Numbered from the stretch's first letter, positions 35,879 through 44,674 are shown. The stretch is DNA of 64,000 nt from Sporomusa acidovorans (GCF_002257695.2 NZ_CP155571.1), one strand, 5' to 3'. Program-made: numbers and translations. The notes: generated by a model from the sequence alone, not told the origin.

Positions 35879-35898
35879 CAGGTATACCAGTATACCTG
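35879..35898. promoter_or_regulatory. Palindromic operator, probable GntR/FadR-type site
   Basis: CAGGTATACCAGTATACCTG is a perfect 9-2-9 inverted repeat about 80 bases before tctC. A GntR-family regulator with FCD domain is encoded at the end of the operon. A related AGGTA-N8-TACCT element occurs at 41765-41782. Confidence 0.6.
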
Positions 35899-35977
35899 CA
35901 AAGGGGGTGATGGCTGCTATATCACAAATATAACGGCAGGGGTATTAACATTTTGCAAAAATCAGGGGGTATGTACG

Positions 35978-36976
35978 ATGAATATGAAAAAAAGAACTAT
36001 TTTCCTAATGGTATCGCTGCTGTCATTTGTCCTGGTAATATCGGGGTGCAATACAGCAAGTAAAACGCAGAAGAAAGAAGTTGCCCAATTTCCTACAAAA
36101 CCGATTACGTTAGTAGTGCCTTTTGCTGCCGGCGGTGTTAGTGATTTGGTTTCAAGGCAAATTGCGCAGGTTGGCAAAACCTATTTGAACCAGCCGATTA
36201 ACGTTGTAAATCGTCCGGGCGGGTCGGGTACGGTGGGAACGAATGAAGTCGTTTCGGCAAATCCTGATGGTTATACCTTGCTTTTTGGATCAAGTGGGGA
36301 ATTGTCTTCCGGCTTGCATGTTGTAAAAGCGCCTTATGATTTGAGTAAATATACGCCATTGGCACAAGTCGGTTCCCTGCGGGTGGCCGTTGCCGTCAAA
36401 AGGGACGCTCCTTGGAATACGCTCAAAGAATTAGTTGATTATGCCAAACAAAATCCGGGTAAATTATCGGCCGGCATTCCGGGTGAAGGTACGGTAGTTC
36501 ATTTAACAGGGGTTAATTTTTCGCAAAAGGCCGGAATTTCTTTGACGACGGTTCCCTTTCAGGGAAGCGGTCAGTTAATTCCCAGTTTGTTAGGCGGACA
36601 TGTGGATGTTGGCTTTCTTAATGTCAGCGAAATCATGAACCAGTATAAGGCCGGTGAAGCAAAAATCCTGGCCGTATTTGCCGATACGCGTGTAGATGCC
36701 ATTAAAGATGTGCCTACGGCCAAAGAACAGGGGATTGATGTTGCCGGTGGTGCCAGTCACTATATTGTAGCGCCCAATGGTTTACCGGAAAATGTAGCTA
36801 AGGCATTGCAAGCGGCACTGCAAAAGACGCTGGAGGACGCGCAATTCCGTGATTTTGCCAAGAACATGGGCTACCAGGTTGTCTATAGTGATACGGACAA
36901 ATCCAAAAAAGACTTGCAAGACTGGTACGATTTAACCGGTAAAATTTATTCTGATTTAGGGATGATGCCAAAATGA
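35978..36976 (+). CDS. tctC: Tripartite tricarboxylate transporter substrate-binding protein TctC (Bug family)
   Basis: 332 residues. Lipoprotein signal with lipobox VISGC, then FPTKPITLVVPFAAGGVSD and NRPGGSGTVGTNEV, core Bug-family motifs that clamp the carboxylate ligand. It captures a di- or tricarboxylate or related acid outside the membrane for TctAB. Its stop overlaps the tctB start. The actual ligand is unknown; the aspartoacylase-like enzyme downstream hints at an N-acyl amino acid or a carboxylic amide. Confidence 0.92.
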   Translation: MNMKKRTIFLMVSLLSFVLVISGCNTASKTQKKEVAQFPTKPITLVVPFAAGGVSDLVSRQIAQVGKTYLNQPINVVNRPGGSGTVGTNEVVSANPDGYTLLFGSSGELSSGLHVVKAPYDLSKYTPLAQVGSLRVAVAVKRDAPWNTLKELVDYAKQNPGKLSAGIPGEGTVVHLTGVNFSQKAGISLTTVPFQGSGQLIPSLLGGHVDVGFLNVSEIMNQYKAGEAKILAVFADTRVDAIKDVPTAKEQGIDVAGGASHYIVAPNGLPENVAKALQAALQKTLEDAQFRDFAKNMGYQVVYSDTDKSKKDLQDWYDLTGKIYSDLGMMPK

Positions 36977-37434
36977 CAGAGCGTAAATTAGGGTTGGATA
37001 AAATGATCGCCGGTATTCATCTGCTATTGGCCCTGGGCTATCTTTGCGGTGTTGCCAGTCTTTCCGCAGGCAGTTTAAAAGAACCGGGACCGGGGATGTT
37101 TCCTGCTATCATTGGCGGTTTATGGGCATTGCTATCCCTGTTTACCTTAATCCGCAACAGTCAGACTAGGGGAGAAACCTTGGAGAAAGCAGTTGTCCTG
37201 CGGCTTTTAAAAGTGTCGGCTGCTATCGTCGTATACTTTATTTTCATTCCATTGACCGGATTTTCCGTCAGCACTTTTTTGGTCTTGCTGGTTGCTTCTC
37301 GTTTGCTGGGAAATAACGACTGGCTTAGGAATACCGGGTTTAGCCTGTTAGGGGTTGTTTTTTCCGTGTTGATTTTTCAAGTGGTGTTACAACTGCCCTT
37401 GCCGGAACCGTTCTTAGAGATGTTGGATTTATGA
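36973..37434 (+). CDS. tctB: Tripartite tricarboxylate transporter small membrane subunit TctB
   Basis: 153 residues, four membrane helices. LKEPGPGMFPAIIGGLWALL is the TctB signature (P-G-x-G-x-F/W-P). It overlaps tctC by four bases (ATGA) and is followed by tctA after 16 bases. Confidence 0.88.
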   Translation: MTERKLGLDKMIAGIHLLLALGYLCGVASLSAGSLKEPGPGMFPAIIGGLWALLSLFTLIRNSQTRGETLEKAVVLRLLKVSAAIVVYFIFIPLTGFSVSTFLVLLVASRLLGNNDWLRNTGFSLLGVVFSVLIFQVVLQLPLPEPFLEMLDL

Positions 37435-37450
37435 AAGTGAGTGATGAAGT

Positions 37451-38950
37451 ATGGAAGATTTGATGCAAGGGCTTGTCACTGTGCTTGCCGGTCCTAATCT
37501 TTTATGGTGCTTTGTGGGAGTGGTCATGGGGACTTTGGTCGGCGTATTGCCCGGCCTTGGTCCGGTTGGCGCCATGTCGCTGTTGCTGCCGGTGACCTTT
37601 AATATGGATACAACCAGTGCCCTTATTTTGCTGGCGGGTATTTACTATGGTTCTATGTATGGCGGCTCTACGACGTCTATTTTGGTTAATGTGCCGGGGG
37701 AGGCCGCCTCGGTTATTACCTGCCTTGACGGCAACCAGATGGCCAAAAAAGGCAAGGCCGGCCCGGCTCTATCGATTGCCGCCATTGGTTCTTTTGTGGC
37801 CGGTACGGTAGGGGTAGTGCTGATTATGCTGATGGCGCCGGCTTTGGCCCGCGCTGCGCTTAAATTTGGTCCGCCGGAATATTTTGGTATTGCGTTATTA
37901 GGCTTGTTGCTCTTGACACGGTTGACCGGCAAACAGGTAATCAAATCCTATATAATGATGTTTTTCGGTATCGCTTTGGCTACGGTGGGGATGGACCCCA
38001 TCGGCGGGATGGAACGCTTTACCTTTGGCAGTCAGACGTTAGTCCAGGGGCTGGATTTTATCCCGGTAATTATGGGTTTATACGGTATTGCCGAGGTACT
38101 GAGCAGTACGGAAGATATATTTAAACCTTTAGAAGTTCTCAAGGTGAAATTTCGGGAACTTTTGCCGTCCAAGCAGGATTTTAAGGACAGTGCCGGTCCC
38201 ATTGTACGGGGAACCATCAGCGGCTTTTTGATTGGGCTGATTCCCGGACCTGCTAACATTATCAGTACGTTTATTTCCTACGGGATGGAGAAAAAACTGA
38301 GCAAACATCCGGAGAAATTCGGTACCGGCGCTATTGAGGGCGTTGCCGGACCGGAAACGGCTAATAATGCGGCTTCCTGTGGAGCTTTGGTACCGTTGCT
38401 GTCTTTGGGTGTGCCTTTTTCGCCTCTGCCGGCTGTTTTGCTTGGTGCTTTTATGCTGCATAATGTTATCCCCGGGCCGACTTTGATTCAGGATCATCCT
38501 GAATTGTTCTGGGGTCTGATTGCCAGTATGTATATCGGTAATGTTATGCTGCTGGTGCTGAATTTACCGCTGGTAGGGTTGTTTGCCCGTGTGGCCAGTA
38601 TTCCGGGCAAATATTTGATGCCATTAGTCATCGTGTTCTGTTTTATCGGTGCTTTTTCGGTACGCAACAGCATTTTTGATCTTGGCGTATTGGTATTGTT
38701 TGGTTTCCTGGGGTATTTCTTCCGCAAATACGGGTACGATCCAACACCGTTGGCTTTGGGCATGGTGCTTGGTCCTATGCTGGAAGACAGTTTCCGTCAG
38801 TCGGCGGTTTTATTCCGCGGTGATCTCACCGGCTTTTTTTCCCGTCCTTTGTCAGGCGTTATGATGGGAATAGCTTTTTTGCTTATCCTTTGGCCTTTAG
38901 GCAAGTTACTTATCAACTATTTCAGAAATAATAATGAGGTGGCATCATGA
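37451..38950 (+). CDS. tctA: Tripartite tricarboxylate transporter large membrane subunit TctA
   Basis: 499 residues, about twelve helices. Signature GVLPGLGPVGAMSLLLPVTF near residue 33, IYYGSMYGGSTTSILVN, and the repeat-related LIGLIPGPANIISTFISY near 265 identify TctA, the ion-coupled carboxylate channel. Its stop overlaps the next start as ATGA. Confidence 0.93.
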   Translation: MEDLMQGLVTVLAGPNLLWCFVGVVMGTLVGVLPGLGPVGAMSLLLPVTFNMDTTSALILLAGIYYGSMYGGSTTSILVNVPGEAASVITCLDGNQMAKKGKAGPALSIAAIGSFVAGTVGVVLIMLMAPALARAALKFGPPEYFGIALLGLLLLTRLTGKQVIKSYIMMFFGIALATVGMDPIGGMERFTFGSQTLVQGLDFIPVIMGLYGIAEVLSSTEDIFKPLEVLKVKFRELLPSKQDFKDSAGPIVRGTISGFLIGLIPGPANIISTFISYGMEKKLSKHPEKFGTGAIEGVAGPETANNAASCGALVPLLSLGVPFSPLPAVLLGAFMLHNVIPGPTLIQDHPELFWGLIASMYIGNVMLLVLNLPLVGLFARVASIPGKYLMPLVIVFCFIGAFSVRNSIFDLGVLVLFGFLGYFFRKYGYDPTPLALGMVLGPMLEDSFRQSAVLFRGDLTGFFSRPLSGVMMGIAFLLILWPLGKLLINYFRNNNEVAS

Positions 38951-39945
38951 AAATTTTTAATCATGAAATACAACCGGGAGAACGTTTCTGCGATTATATC
39001 AAAGTAGGGGAATTGGCGTGTTTTAGCGATATTCGTATTCCGGTTATGGTACTGCGCGGCAAACAAGCAGGGCCGACTTTGTGGCTGACCGGTGCTGTGC
39101 ATGGCGATGAACTTAATGGCCTGTGGGCTATGCGGCGTTTTTTCTGGGAGTTGGCTGCGGACAAGTTGCAGGGAACGCTGGTGATCACTCCTATTTTAAA
39201 TCCGATTGCTTTTTGGGGACGCTCCAAGGTCAGTATGCTGGATCAATTGGATATGGATCAGCAGTTTCCGGGAAATCCCCAGGGCCTGTATTCGGAACGT
39301 GTAGCGCATGTGATTTTCAGCGAACTTAAGGAGAAAGCCGGCTATGTGATTGATTTTCATACTTTGAATCACTTATTTAGTGCGACTCCTTATACGGTAT
39401 CGAAACTTGTTGCCGAAGCCAATGACAAGACAAATGAAGAGGCGTTCCGCCTGGCCAAAATTTTTGGGGTCTATCCCAATTGCCGTGTCGATTTAAAAAC
39501 AGCCGGCGGCGAGCTTCCGGGTACGACCAGCGGGGCTCTCGACATATTGTGCATGCAGCACAATATTCCTTGTTTTATGGCAGAAATGGGCGGCGGCGGA
39601 CGCTGGGAAGAATCCTCCATCCAAGTGGCTTATCAGGGAATTGAAAATGTCATGGCGGCACTGGGCATGATAGCGAAGGATTTGCCCGTATCTGAGAAAA
39701 AGTTGATTATTACGAAAAGAAAATTTTTGCGCAGTGATTATGGCGGCTTAGTACGCATGGCGGTAAAGCCGGGTGATTTTGTTCCGGCAGGCGGCCTTAT
39801 TGCTACCATTTATGATTTCTTTAAGGAAGTGGGACATGTGCATGCTGAACAGGATATGTTCATGATTGCCACCTGTTTTAATCCTGTGGTATCAAGCGGT
39901 GACCGGCTGGCTTTTGTAGGCTGCGAGTGGCATGAAACTAAATAA
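38947..39945 (+). CDS. Succinylglutamate desuccinylase/aspartoacylase-family metallohydrolase
   Basis: 332 residues of the M14-like AstE/AspA family. Zn site: AVHGDELNG (His and Glu) and IDFHTLNH (His); general-base Glu probably in AEMGGGGRW; substrate-side LDMDQQFPGNPQG. Such enzymes remove acyl groups from N-acyl amino acids or cleave related amides in the cytoplasm. Translational coupling to tctA means transporter and hydrolase handle the same compound. The C-terminal ~80 residues form a barrel-sandwich-like extension (GGLVRMAVKPGDFVPAGG). Confidence 0.88.
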   Translation: MKIFNHEIQPGERFCDYIKVGELACFSDIRIPVMVLRGKQAGPTLWLTGAVHGDELNGLWAMRRFFWELAADKLQGTLVITPILNPIAFWGRSKVSMLDQLDMDQQFPGNPQGLYSERVAHVIFSELKEKAGYVIDFHTLNHLFSATPYTVSKLVAEANDKTNEEAFRLAKIFGVYPNCRVDLKTAGGELPGTTSGALDILCMQHNIPCFMAEMGGGGRWEESSIQVAYQGIENVMAALGMIAKDLPVSEKKLIITKRKFLRSDYGGLVRMAVKPGDFVPAGGLIATIYDFFKEVGHVHAEQDMFMIATCFNPVVSSGDRLAFVGCEWHETK

Positions 39946-39983
39946 TAGATTCTGTCTACCAGCAATAACAAGGAGAAGATGTC

Positions 39984-40303
39984 ATGCTGGCCTGGAAATA
40001 TAAAATCGGTTTGCTGATTTCAGCCAGGAATCAGGTGATGGAGCCTGATTTTAACCGTTATAAACCGGAGTGTGTGAGTATCCATAGTACGCGCATCAAA
40101 AAAGACCAGGATTTTACCAATATAGACACCATGAATGATTTGCAGCAAGAGGCGCACAAGCAATGGAAGTGATTCCCTATTTGGAAATGCAGCTCAAAAA
40201 GCCTGTGGTTACTTCCAATCAGGCCAGTCTTTGGTATGCGCTGAGGAAGATTGGCAATAAAGAGTCTAGGGACAATTGCGGGTTGTTGCTGAGAACACAG
40301 TAG
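39984..40303 (+). pseudogene. Asp/Glu-racemase-superfamily gene (maleate isomerase/arylmalonate decarboxylase-like) with internal deletion
   Basis: 5' part (39984-40172): KIGLLISARNQVMEPDFNRYKPECVSIHSTRI, the N-terminal motif of maleate cis-trans isomerases and relatives. 3' part in another frame (40163-40303): LEMQLKKPVVTSNQASLWYALRKIG, the C-terminal motif. About 130 residues containing the catalytic Cys region are missing between them. A dead gene in the middle of the tct operon; it suggests the transported acid was once isomerised or decarboxylated. Confidence 0.7.
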
Positions 40304-40329
40304 CCATACGGCTAGAGGAGGAAACGCAT

Positions 40330-40926
40330 GTGAAGTGTACACAGTGTAAGCATAATGACTGTTATCATGCCGGAAAAAATTGCACCGGCTTTGACGCTGA
40401 AGATATAAAAGCAATTTATGCCGGAGAGGACAAGCGGATTATGACCGCAGCCACTTGTATCGAAGGACGCAATTACATGAAAATGTGCCGTTTGGAAGAG
40501 AGCGTGGCGTTTGCGCAGGAACTTGGCGTAAAAAAAATCGGGCTGGCGTTTTGTATTGGTTTAGTCAAGGAAACCAAGGTTATTGCGGCCTATTTTGAGA
40601 AGTACTTTGAGGTACATTCGGTATGCTGCAAAATATGTGGTATCAGCAAAAAACATTTAGACCTGGAACAAATTCATGCAGATAAGTTCGAAGCGATGTG
40701 CAACCCGAAAATACAGGCTAAGGTGCTGGCCGACGCCAGGACAGAACTGAATTTTTCTATTGGCTTGTGTGTCGGTCATGATATTTTATTTCAGCGGGCT
40801 TCCGCCACACCGGTATCCTGTCTGGTGGCCAAAGACCGGGTACTGGCGCATAATCCGCTTGGTGCCGTCTATTCCCGCTATTGGCGCCGTAAATTGGGAA
40901 TTGACGATGGCGAAACAAGAGCGTAA
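40330..40926 (+). CDS. DUF1847 Cys-rich metal-binding protein
   Basis: 198 residues from a GTG five bases after GGAGGAAA. CTQCKHNDCYHAGKNCTG opens the protein and further Cys appear as VCCKICGISK and FSIGLCVGHD; the set suits an Fe-S or Zn site. The family is found in anaerobes, often in catabolic clusters, with no proven activity. Inside the tct operon, between the racemase remnant and the regulator. Confidence 0.8.
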   Translation: MKCTQCKHNDCYHAGKNCTGFDAEDIKAIYAGEDKRIMTAATCIEGRNYMKMCRLEESVAFAQELGVKKIGLAFCIGLVKETKVIAAYFEKYFEVHSVCCKICGISKKHLDLEQIHADKFEAMCNPKIQAKVLADARTELNFSIGLCVGHDILFQRASATPVSCLVAKDRVLAHNPLGAVYSRYWRRKLGIDDGETRA

Positions 40927-41026
40927 TTTTTATTGATTGGTAGTGCTCAGAAAGATTGCTTGTCAGGTAAATAAATCCAGGACACACTGCAAACAAATAT
41001 AGCTGGTTGAATGTGAGGAAATTAGT

Positions 41027-41752
41027 GTGGAAGAGATTTTTATGCGACATTCGAAAAAAACAATGGATAAATCCAGTGATAATTTATATCGTCAAATTGT
41101 TGATGATATCAAGGACGCTATCCGCGAGGGGCGTTTACAGGCGGGAGATGTGCTTCCCTCAGAGCGTGAACTGGCTCAGTATTATGACATCAGCCGTGTT
41201 CCGGTACGTGAGGCTTTAAAAATACTGGAATTTTTGGGCGCCGTTGAACAGGTTCGCGGCAAAGGTGTGTTTGTTAAAAAAATAAAAATGCGGCATGTGC
41301 TGGACCATATTGATTTTATGATTGAAGATCCCATGCTGGCACTGCTGGATTTGTTTGAAGCCCGGGAAGCCATTGAAATACAGGCCGTGCACTTGGCGGC
41401 AGAGCGCCGCACTGCTGATGATATTGAGGCTATGGAGGCGGCTGTTACGGAAATGAAGATCAATATTGATATGGGTAAAGAAGTGAATGTGGCTTCCGTA
41501 AAGTTTCATAATGCCGTAATTGAATCTGCCCATAATCTGGTTCTTACAAAAATTAATGGATATTTGTCTGATTTATTACGCCTTTCGCGTCATTATTCAC
41601 TGAAAAATCCCGGCCGGCATGAAGTGGCGCTTAACTATCATCAGCAAATTTTGCAGGCGATTGTGAAACAGGACGCCAGAAGTGCTGTTGATTTAATGCG
41701 GGAACATTTGGCGGTGGCGCGTAAAGTTATACAAACACAATTAAAGTCGTAA
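41027..41752 (+). CDS. GntR-family (FadR/FCD) transcriptional regulator
   Basis: 241 residues, GTG start after GAGGAAATTA. Winged helix: LPSERELAQYYDISRVPVREALKILE then VRGKGVFV. The C-terminal FCD domain of helices supplies a metal/carboxylate pocket (FEAREAIEIQAVHLAAERR, FHNAVIESAHN, EVALNYHQQILQAI). FCD regulators often sense carboxylic acids, fitting control of the tct operon through the palindrome at 35879. Confidence 0.9.
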   Translation: MEEIFMRHSKKTMDKSSDNLYRQIVDDIKDAIREGRLQAGDVLPSERELAQYYDISRVPVREALKILEFLGAVEQVRGKGVFVKKIKMRHVLDHIDFMIEDPMLALLDLFEAREAIEIQAVHLAAERRTADDIEAMEAAVTEMKINIDMGKEVNVASVKFHNAVIESAHNLVLTKINGYLSDLLRLSRHYSLKNPGRHEVALNYHQQILQAIVKQDARSAVDLMREHLAVARKVIQTQLKS

Positions 41753-41764
41753 TTGGCTTAGCAT

Positions 41765-41782
41765 AGGTAGATCGGCATACCT
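41765..41782. promoter_or_regulatory. Second AGGTA-N8-TACCT element
   Basis: AGGTAGATCGGCATACCT shares the half-sites and eight-base spacing of the tct operator at 35880-35897. It lies 12 bases past the regulator's stop codon. It may be a secondary site or chance. Confidence 0.35.
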
Positions 41783-41808
41783 CTGTCCTGCTGACACTTT
41801 TCTATAGA

Positions 41809-41835
41809 CAAATCCTGCAAATATTGCAGGATTTG
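41809..41835 (+). terminator. Terminator of the tct-gntR operon
   Basis: CAAATCCTGCAA-ATA-TTGCAGGATTTG, 12-bp perfect stem, followed by TTCATTTTA. Confidence 0.8.
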
Positions 41836-41953
41836 TTCATTTTACTGCTAAATAAGGTATGAGTTAATAATTATGGCTTTAATAGATAAATTAATATAAA
41901 ATTGAAGAGATGATTAATAGGTAGTGTTTATCTATAAATGAAAGGAATATACC

Positions 41954-42439
41954 ATGAATAATACTCGTTTAAAGTCAGTCCGATTTATTACCGAGGCCGC
42001 TGTAATTGCGGCAATGTATGCCGCCCTGACAATCTTCCTTGCGCCGATAAGTTCCGGACAGGTTCAAGTAAGACTGGCGGAAGCCCTGACTATATTGCCG
42101 TATTTTACGTCCGCTGCGATACCTGGCCTGTTTGCGGGGTGCCTCATTGCCAATTTTTTTGTCGGAGAAGGAATCTATGACATCCTTTTGGGACCACTGG
42201 TTACGCTCCTGGCAGCATGTATTACCGCAAAAATACTAAACAAGTATCTGGTGCCCCTGCCTCCGGTCATTTTAAATGCCGTCTACGTAGGCATATTGCT
42301 GTATTTTACCGCAGAACTGCCGATAATACCAACAACAGTGTTGGTTGCTATCGGGGAAACGATAGCGTGCTATGCATTGGGGTATCCTCTCCTGCTGCTG
42401 CTGGAAAAGCAGCGTGAGAAAATATTTGAACGCAAGTGA
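41954..42439 (+). CDS. queT: QueT-family queuosine-precursor transporter (ECF S component)
   Basis: 161 residues, five or six membrane helices. AAVIAAMYAALTIFLAPISSGQVQVRLAEAL is close to the QueT consensus; FTSAAIPGLFAGCLIANFF and GDILLG-like GIYDILLGPL support it. It would import preQ0/preQ1 with a shared ECF energising module not present here. The 100-base leader shows no preQ1-riboswitch core that I can recognise. Start ATG after AAAGGAATATACC. Confidence 0.88.
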   Translation: MNNTRLKSVRFITEAAVIAAMYAALTIFLAPISSGQVQVRLAEALTILPYFTSAAIPGLFAGCLIANFFVGEGIYDILLGPLVTLLAACITAKILNKYLVPLPPVILNAVYVGILLYFTAELPIIPTTVLVAIGETIACYALGYPLLLLLEKQREKIFERK

Positions 42440-42461
42440 CAAAAGGAGAATATCCGATCGA

Positions 42462-43183
42462 TCAAAATAACGATGCGGATTTTTCCGTTCCTGAGGCAAG
42501 CGGTGGTGTTTTTTTGCTTACGATAAAGTAAAATCCGTAGGTGCCCATAAACAAAGTTACCGCGACGGCTGAAAACAAAAACGGGTAGCCCAAATGTTCG
42601 GCAACAACACCTAATATGGCTGTAGAAAGCGCGTTGCCAATGTCGCCGGCAGCTGTGAGTATGCTAAGGGCTGTGCCCCGGTTGCTTTCCGCTGTTTTTT
42701 GGACAAGCAGCAGCACCAATGACGGAAAAACGGCGCCAAAGCCAATGCCGAATAATCCGCCGGCAATGATAAGCACTAACGGGGAGATACCGATAAACTG
42801 CCAATGCTACTGGCAAAGGTAACTGCACCGGTGCCGTAAAAGGCCAGGCCAATTCCATACAGCAGGCGTAAGGCAAAAAACGAAGCAAACCGATTGGCTA
42901 TTAAATAACCTAAAGTTGAAAGGAAAAATAAACTCTGTCCAATTAAAATGGCCCAGCGGCTGCCTTTGGTATCTACACTTAAGCCCACCCAGGGACGAAC
43001 CAATAAAGCGCTGGCCGCGGTAATTCCGATAATAAATCCGATTTGCGTTTCTGTGAAGCCTTTATACTGCAGAAAAACAGATAAGATAGGCAAAATTAGA
43101 TTGGTACCTAAGATGGTGCTGCCATGTGATAGAGCAATGCATTGAAATTGTTTGTTATAAAAAACAGCAATGGATGTATTCAT
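42462..43183 (-). pseudogene. MFS transporter gene with internal deletion
   Basis: The 5' part (43183-42776) encodes helices 1 to about 4-5: a GSTILGTNLILPILSVFLQ start, then FTETQIGFIIGITAASALLVRPWVG and RWAILIGQSL (motif A region). The 3' part in another frame (42776-42462) encodes the final helices (GLFGIGFGAVFPSLVLLLVQ, GDIGNALSTAILG). Together about 240 residues against about 400 for a normal major-facilitator protein; roughly 150 residues are gone at about 42780-42810. Non-functional. Confidence 0.75.
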
Positions 43184-43398
43184 AAATACCTCAAGCTTTG
43201 TTCGAATTTTTTAACGAGATTAAAGAAAATGGTAGTAACCGATATAATTTAGTATAAATAATTACTAGCTATTTGCAAGCATAAAGTCCTAAAATAGCAA
43301 AATTATGGGTTACTTGTCTTATCAGCTAATAGTATCTCAGAGCCAACTTTGATCGCTTCCGGGAAATCGCTGGTAGAAGCCGCGCTGGAAAGAAAAAA
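43184..43398. other. Gap without recognised gene
   Basis: Holds the upstream region of the deleted MFS gene. A short stretch near 43340-43400 reads IASGKSLVEAALERK in one plus frame but has no start or ribosome site. Confidence 0.35.
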
Positions 43399-43448
43399 TC
43401 ACCTCTTATGTCATATAGTAAAACTATATACATGAGAGGTGAATTTTT
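43399..43448 (-). terminator. Terminator of the DUF3793-flavodoxin operon
   Basis: TCACCTCT/AGAGGTGA with inner ATATAGT/ACTATAT pairing; on the minus strand the stem is followed by TTTTTTCTTTCC. Works on the plus strand as well (ATTTTTT). Confidence 0.8.
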
Positions 43449-43513
43449 TCATGGTACATTATCTGTCTGAGATAAAATGACAAGCATTGAGATGGCGGAG
43501 GAAGATAAGTTTG

Positions 43514-43939
43514 TTATTTAACCAACTGCATGCCAAGGGTACGGCATTTTTTCAAACCTTCGTCATCAGGAGTTTCATTAATAATGAGACTGTCGTCCAC
43601 AAGAGTGGCTCCTTGGTCTTTCATTCTTTGGGTCCAATCATTCATCCACTGGCCGTCACCCCAACCATAGGAGCCGAACAGTACGAGAGGTTTGTTTTTT
43701 ACCAAAGAGGCAATAGAGTTAACAAAAGGTTCCATTTCACTTTCTTCTAATTCTTCATTACCCATGGAAGGGCAACCCAGCGCCAGGTAATCTGCCTCTT
43801 CCACATGTTTGGCTGTGGCTTCGGCAACTGATAATAATGTAACTTCCGTATCTGCAGTTTTTGCACCACTGGCTACTGCCTGTGCCATTTTCTCGGTATT
43901 CCCGGTGCCACTCCAATAAATTACACGGACTTTTTTCAT
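43514..43939 (-). CDS. Flavodoxin
   Basis: 141 residues from the ATG seven bases after AGGAGGT. FMN phosphate loop YWSGTGNTEKMAQA, ALGCPSMGNEELEE and the aromatic FMN shield SYGWGDGQWMNDW are those of clostridial-type short-chain flavodoxin. It replaces ferredoxin as a low-potential electron carrier when iron is scarce, which agrees with the Fur box upstream of the first gene of this pair. Confidence 0.93.
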   Translation of the reverse strand: MKKVRVIYWSGTGNTEKMAQAVASGAKTADTEVTLLSVAEATAKHVEEADYLALGCPSMGNEELEESEMEPFVNSIASLVKNKPLVLFGSYGWGDGQWMNDWTQRMKDQGATLVDDSLIINETPDDEGLKKCRTLGMQLVK

Positions 43940-44030
43940 AAACAAGACCTCCTGGACTTTTATTTATACTGCCAAGAATAATACCGATTGCAAATTGGCA
44001 TAATCCTTAAAGCAGTTGCTAACATTTGGT

Positions 44031-44609
44031 TTAAGATATGCTACGTGTGGTAAACACTTCATAAGGGGAAGACAAATTGGGTAACAGTCTTTCCATTCTA
44101 AGGCGGTCATTAGCGTAACAACGCATAAGTCGCAGAGAATTCTCCGAACAACCATACACTTTCCATTGACCGGTTATCTTGAGTGGACAACGTATTTCCA
44201 TAAAACCAATTACATCTTTTAAAGGGATGCCGAGAATGATGCCGATTTCATGCGGGCAGCCGTGGCGGAACTTTCTATGCAAGGTCTGCAATACGGCTGT
44301 GATGCCTTGGGTTACTGGATAACCGCGGCGAGCCAGAAATTCATAGCAGCAGCGCCGTCGTAAGCATTTTTTCACAAGCTGACGGCGATAAAACAAGATA
44401 ATTTCAGTATCTTTTGTTGTGCGCAGCACGATATATTCCAGTGTGGTATTTTTAAATAACGTGGTTTTATAGCTATGCCATAAATTCAAGAGATTACAAA
44501 ATTTATAATTACGCAGACATAGGATGGTGGCGGGTTTGTTGCCTAAAATGGTAGGCGCAAGTTCCAAGGCCAGCCATCGAGCTAAAGGCAGACTTTCCTC
44601 CGCAAACAT
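44031..44609 (-). CDS. DUF3793 family protein
   Basis: 192 residues from the ATG eight bases after AAGGAG. LARWLALELAPTILGNKPATIL, then RRGYPVTQGITAVLQTL, FRHGCPHEIGIILGIPLKDVIGFME and WKVYGC match DUF3793, a small family that in Clostridia and Negativicutes sits beside flavodoxin genes. The His/Cys positions (CPHEIG, W-K-V-Y-G) are conserved within it. Function unknown. First gene of a Fur-box-preceded pair with flavodoxin, 91 bases apart. Confidence 0.8.
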   Translation of the reverse strand: MFAEESLPLARWLALELAPTILGNKPATILCLRNYKFCNLLNLWHSYKTTLFKNTTLEYIVLRTTKDTEIILFYRRQLVKKCLRRRCCYEFLARRGYPVTQGITAVLQTLHRKFRHGCPHEIGIILGIPLKDVIGFMEIRCPLKITGQWKVYGCSENSLRLMRCYANDRLRMERLLPNLSSPYEVFTTRSIS

Positions 44610-44654
44610 GAGACCAACTCCTTCCCTGTTTAAACGTAAATCCAACGAATATAA

Positions 44655-44674
44655 TGATAATGATAATCATTCTC
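44655..44674. promoter_or_regulatory. Fur box upstream of DUF3793-flavodoxin
   Basis: GATAATGATAATCATTCTC (44656-44674) matches 18 of 19 positions of the classical Fur consensus. It lies about 45 bases before the DUF3793 start codon. Expected effect: repression when iron is plentiful. Confidence 0.85.

Noticed and set aside
41840..41953. Possible preQ1 riboswitch before queT
   Set aside because: The leader lacks the short C-rich H-type pseudoknot sequence of preQ1 riboswitches.
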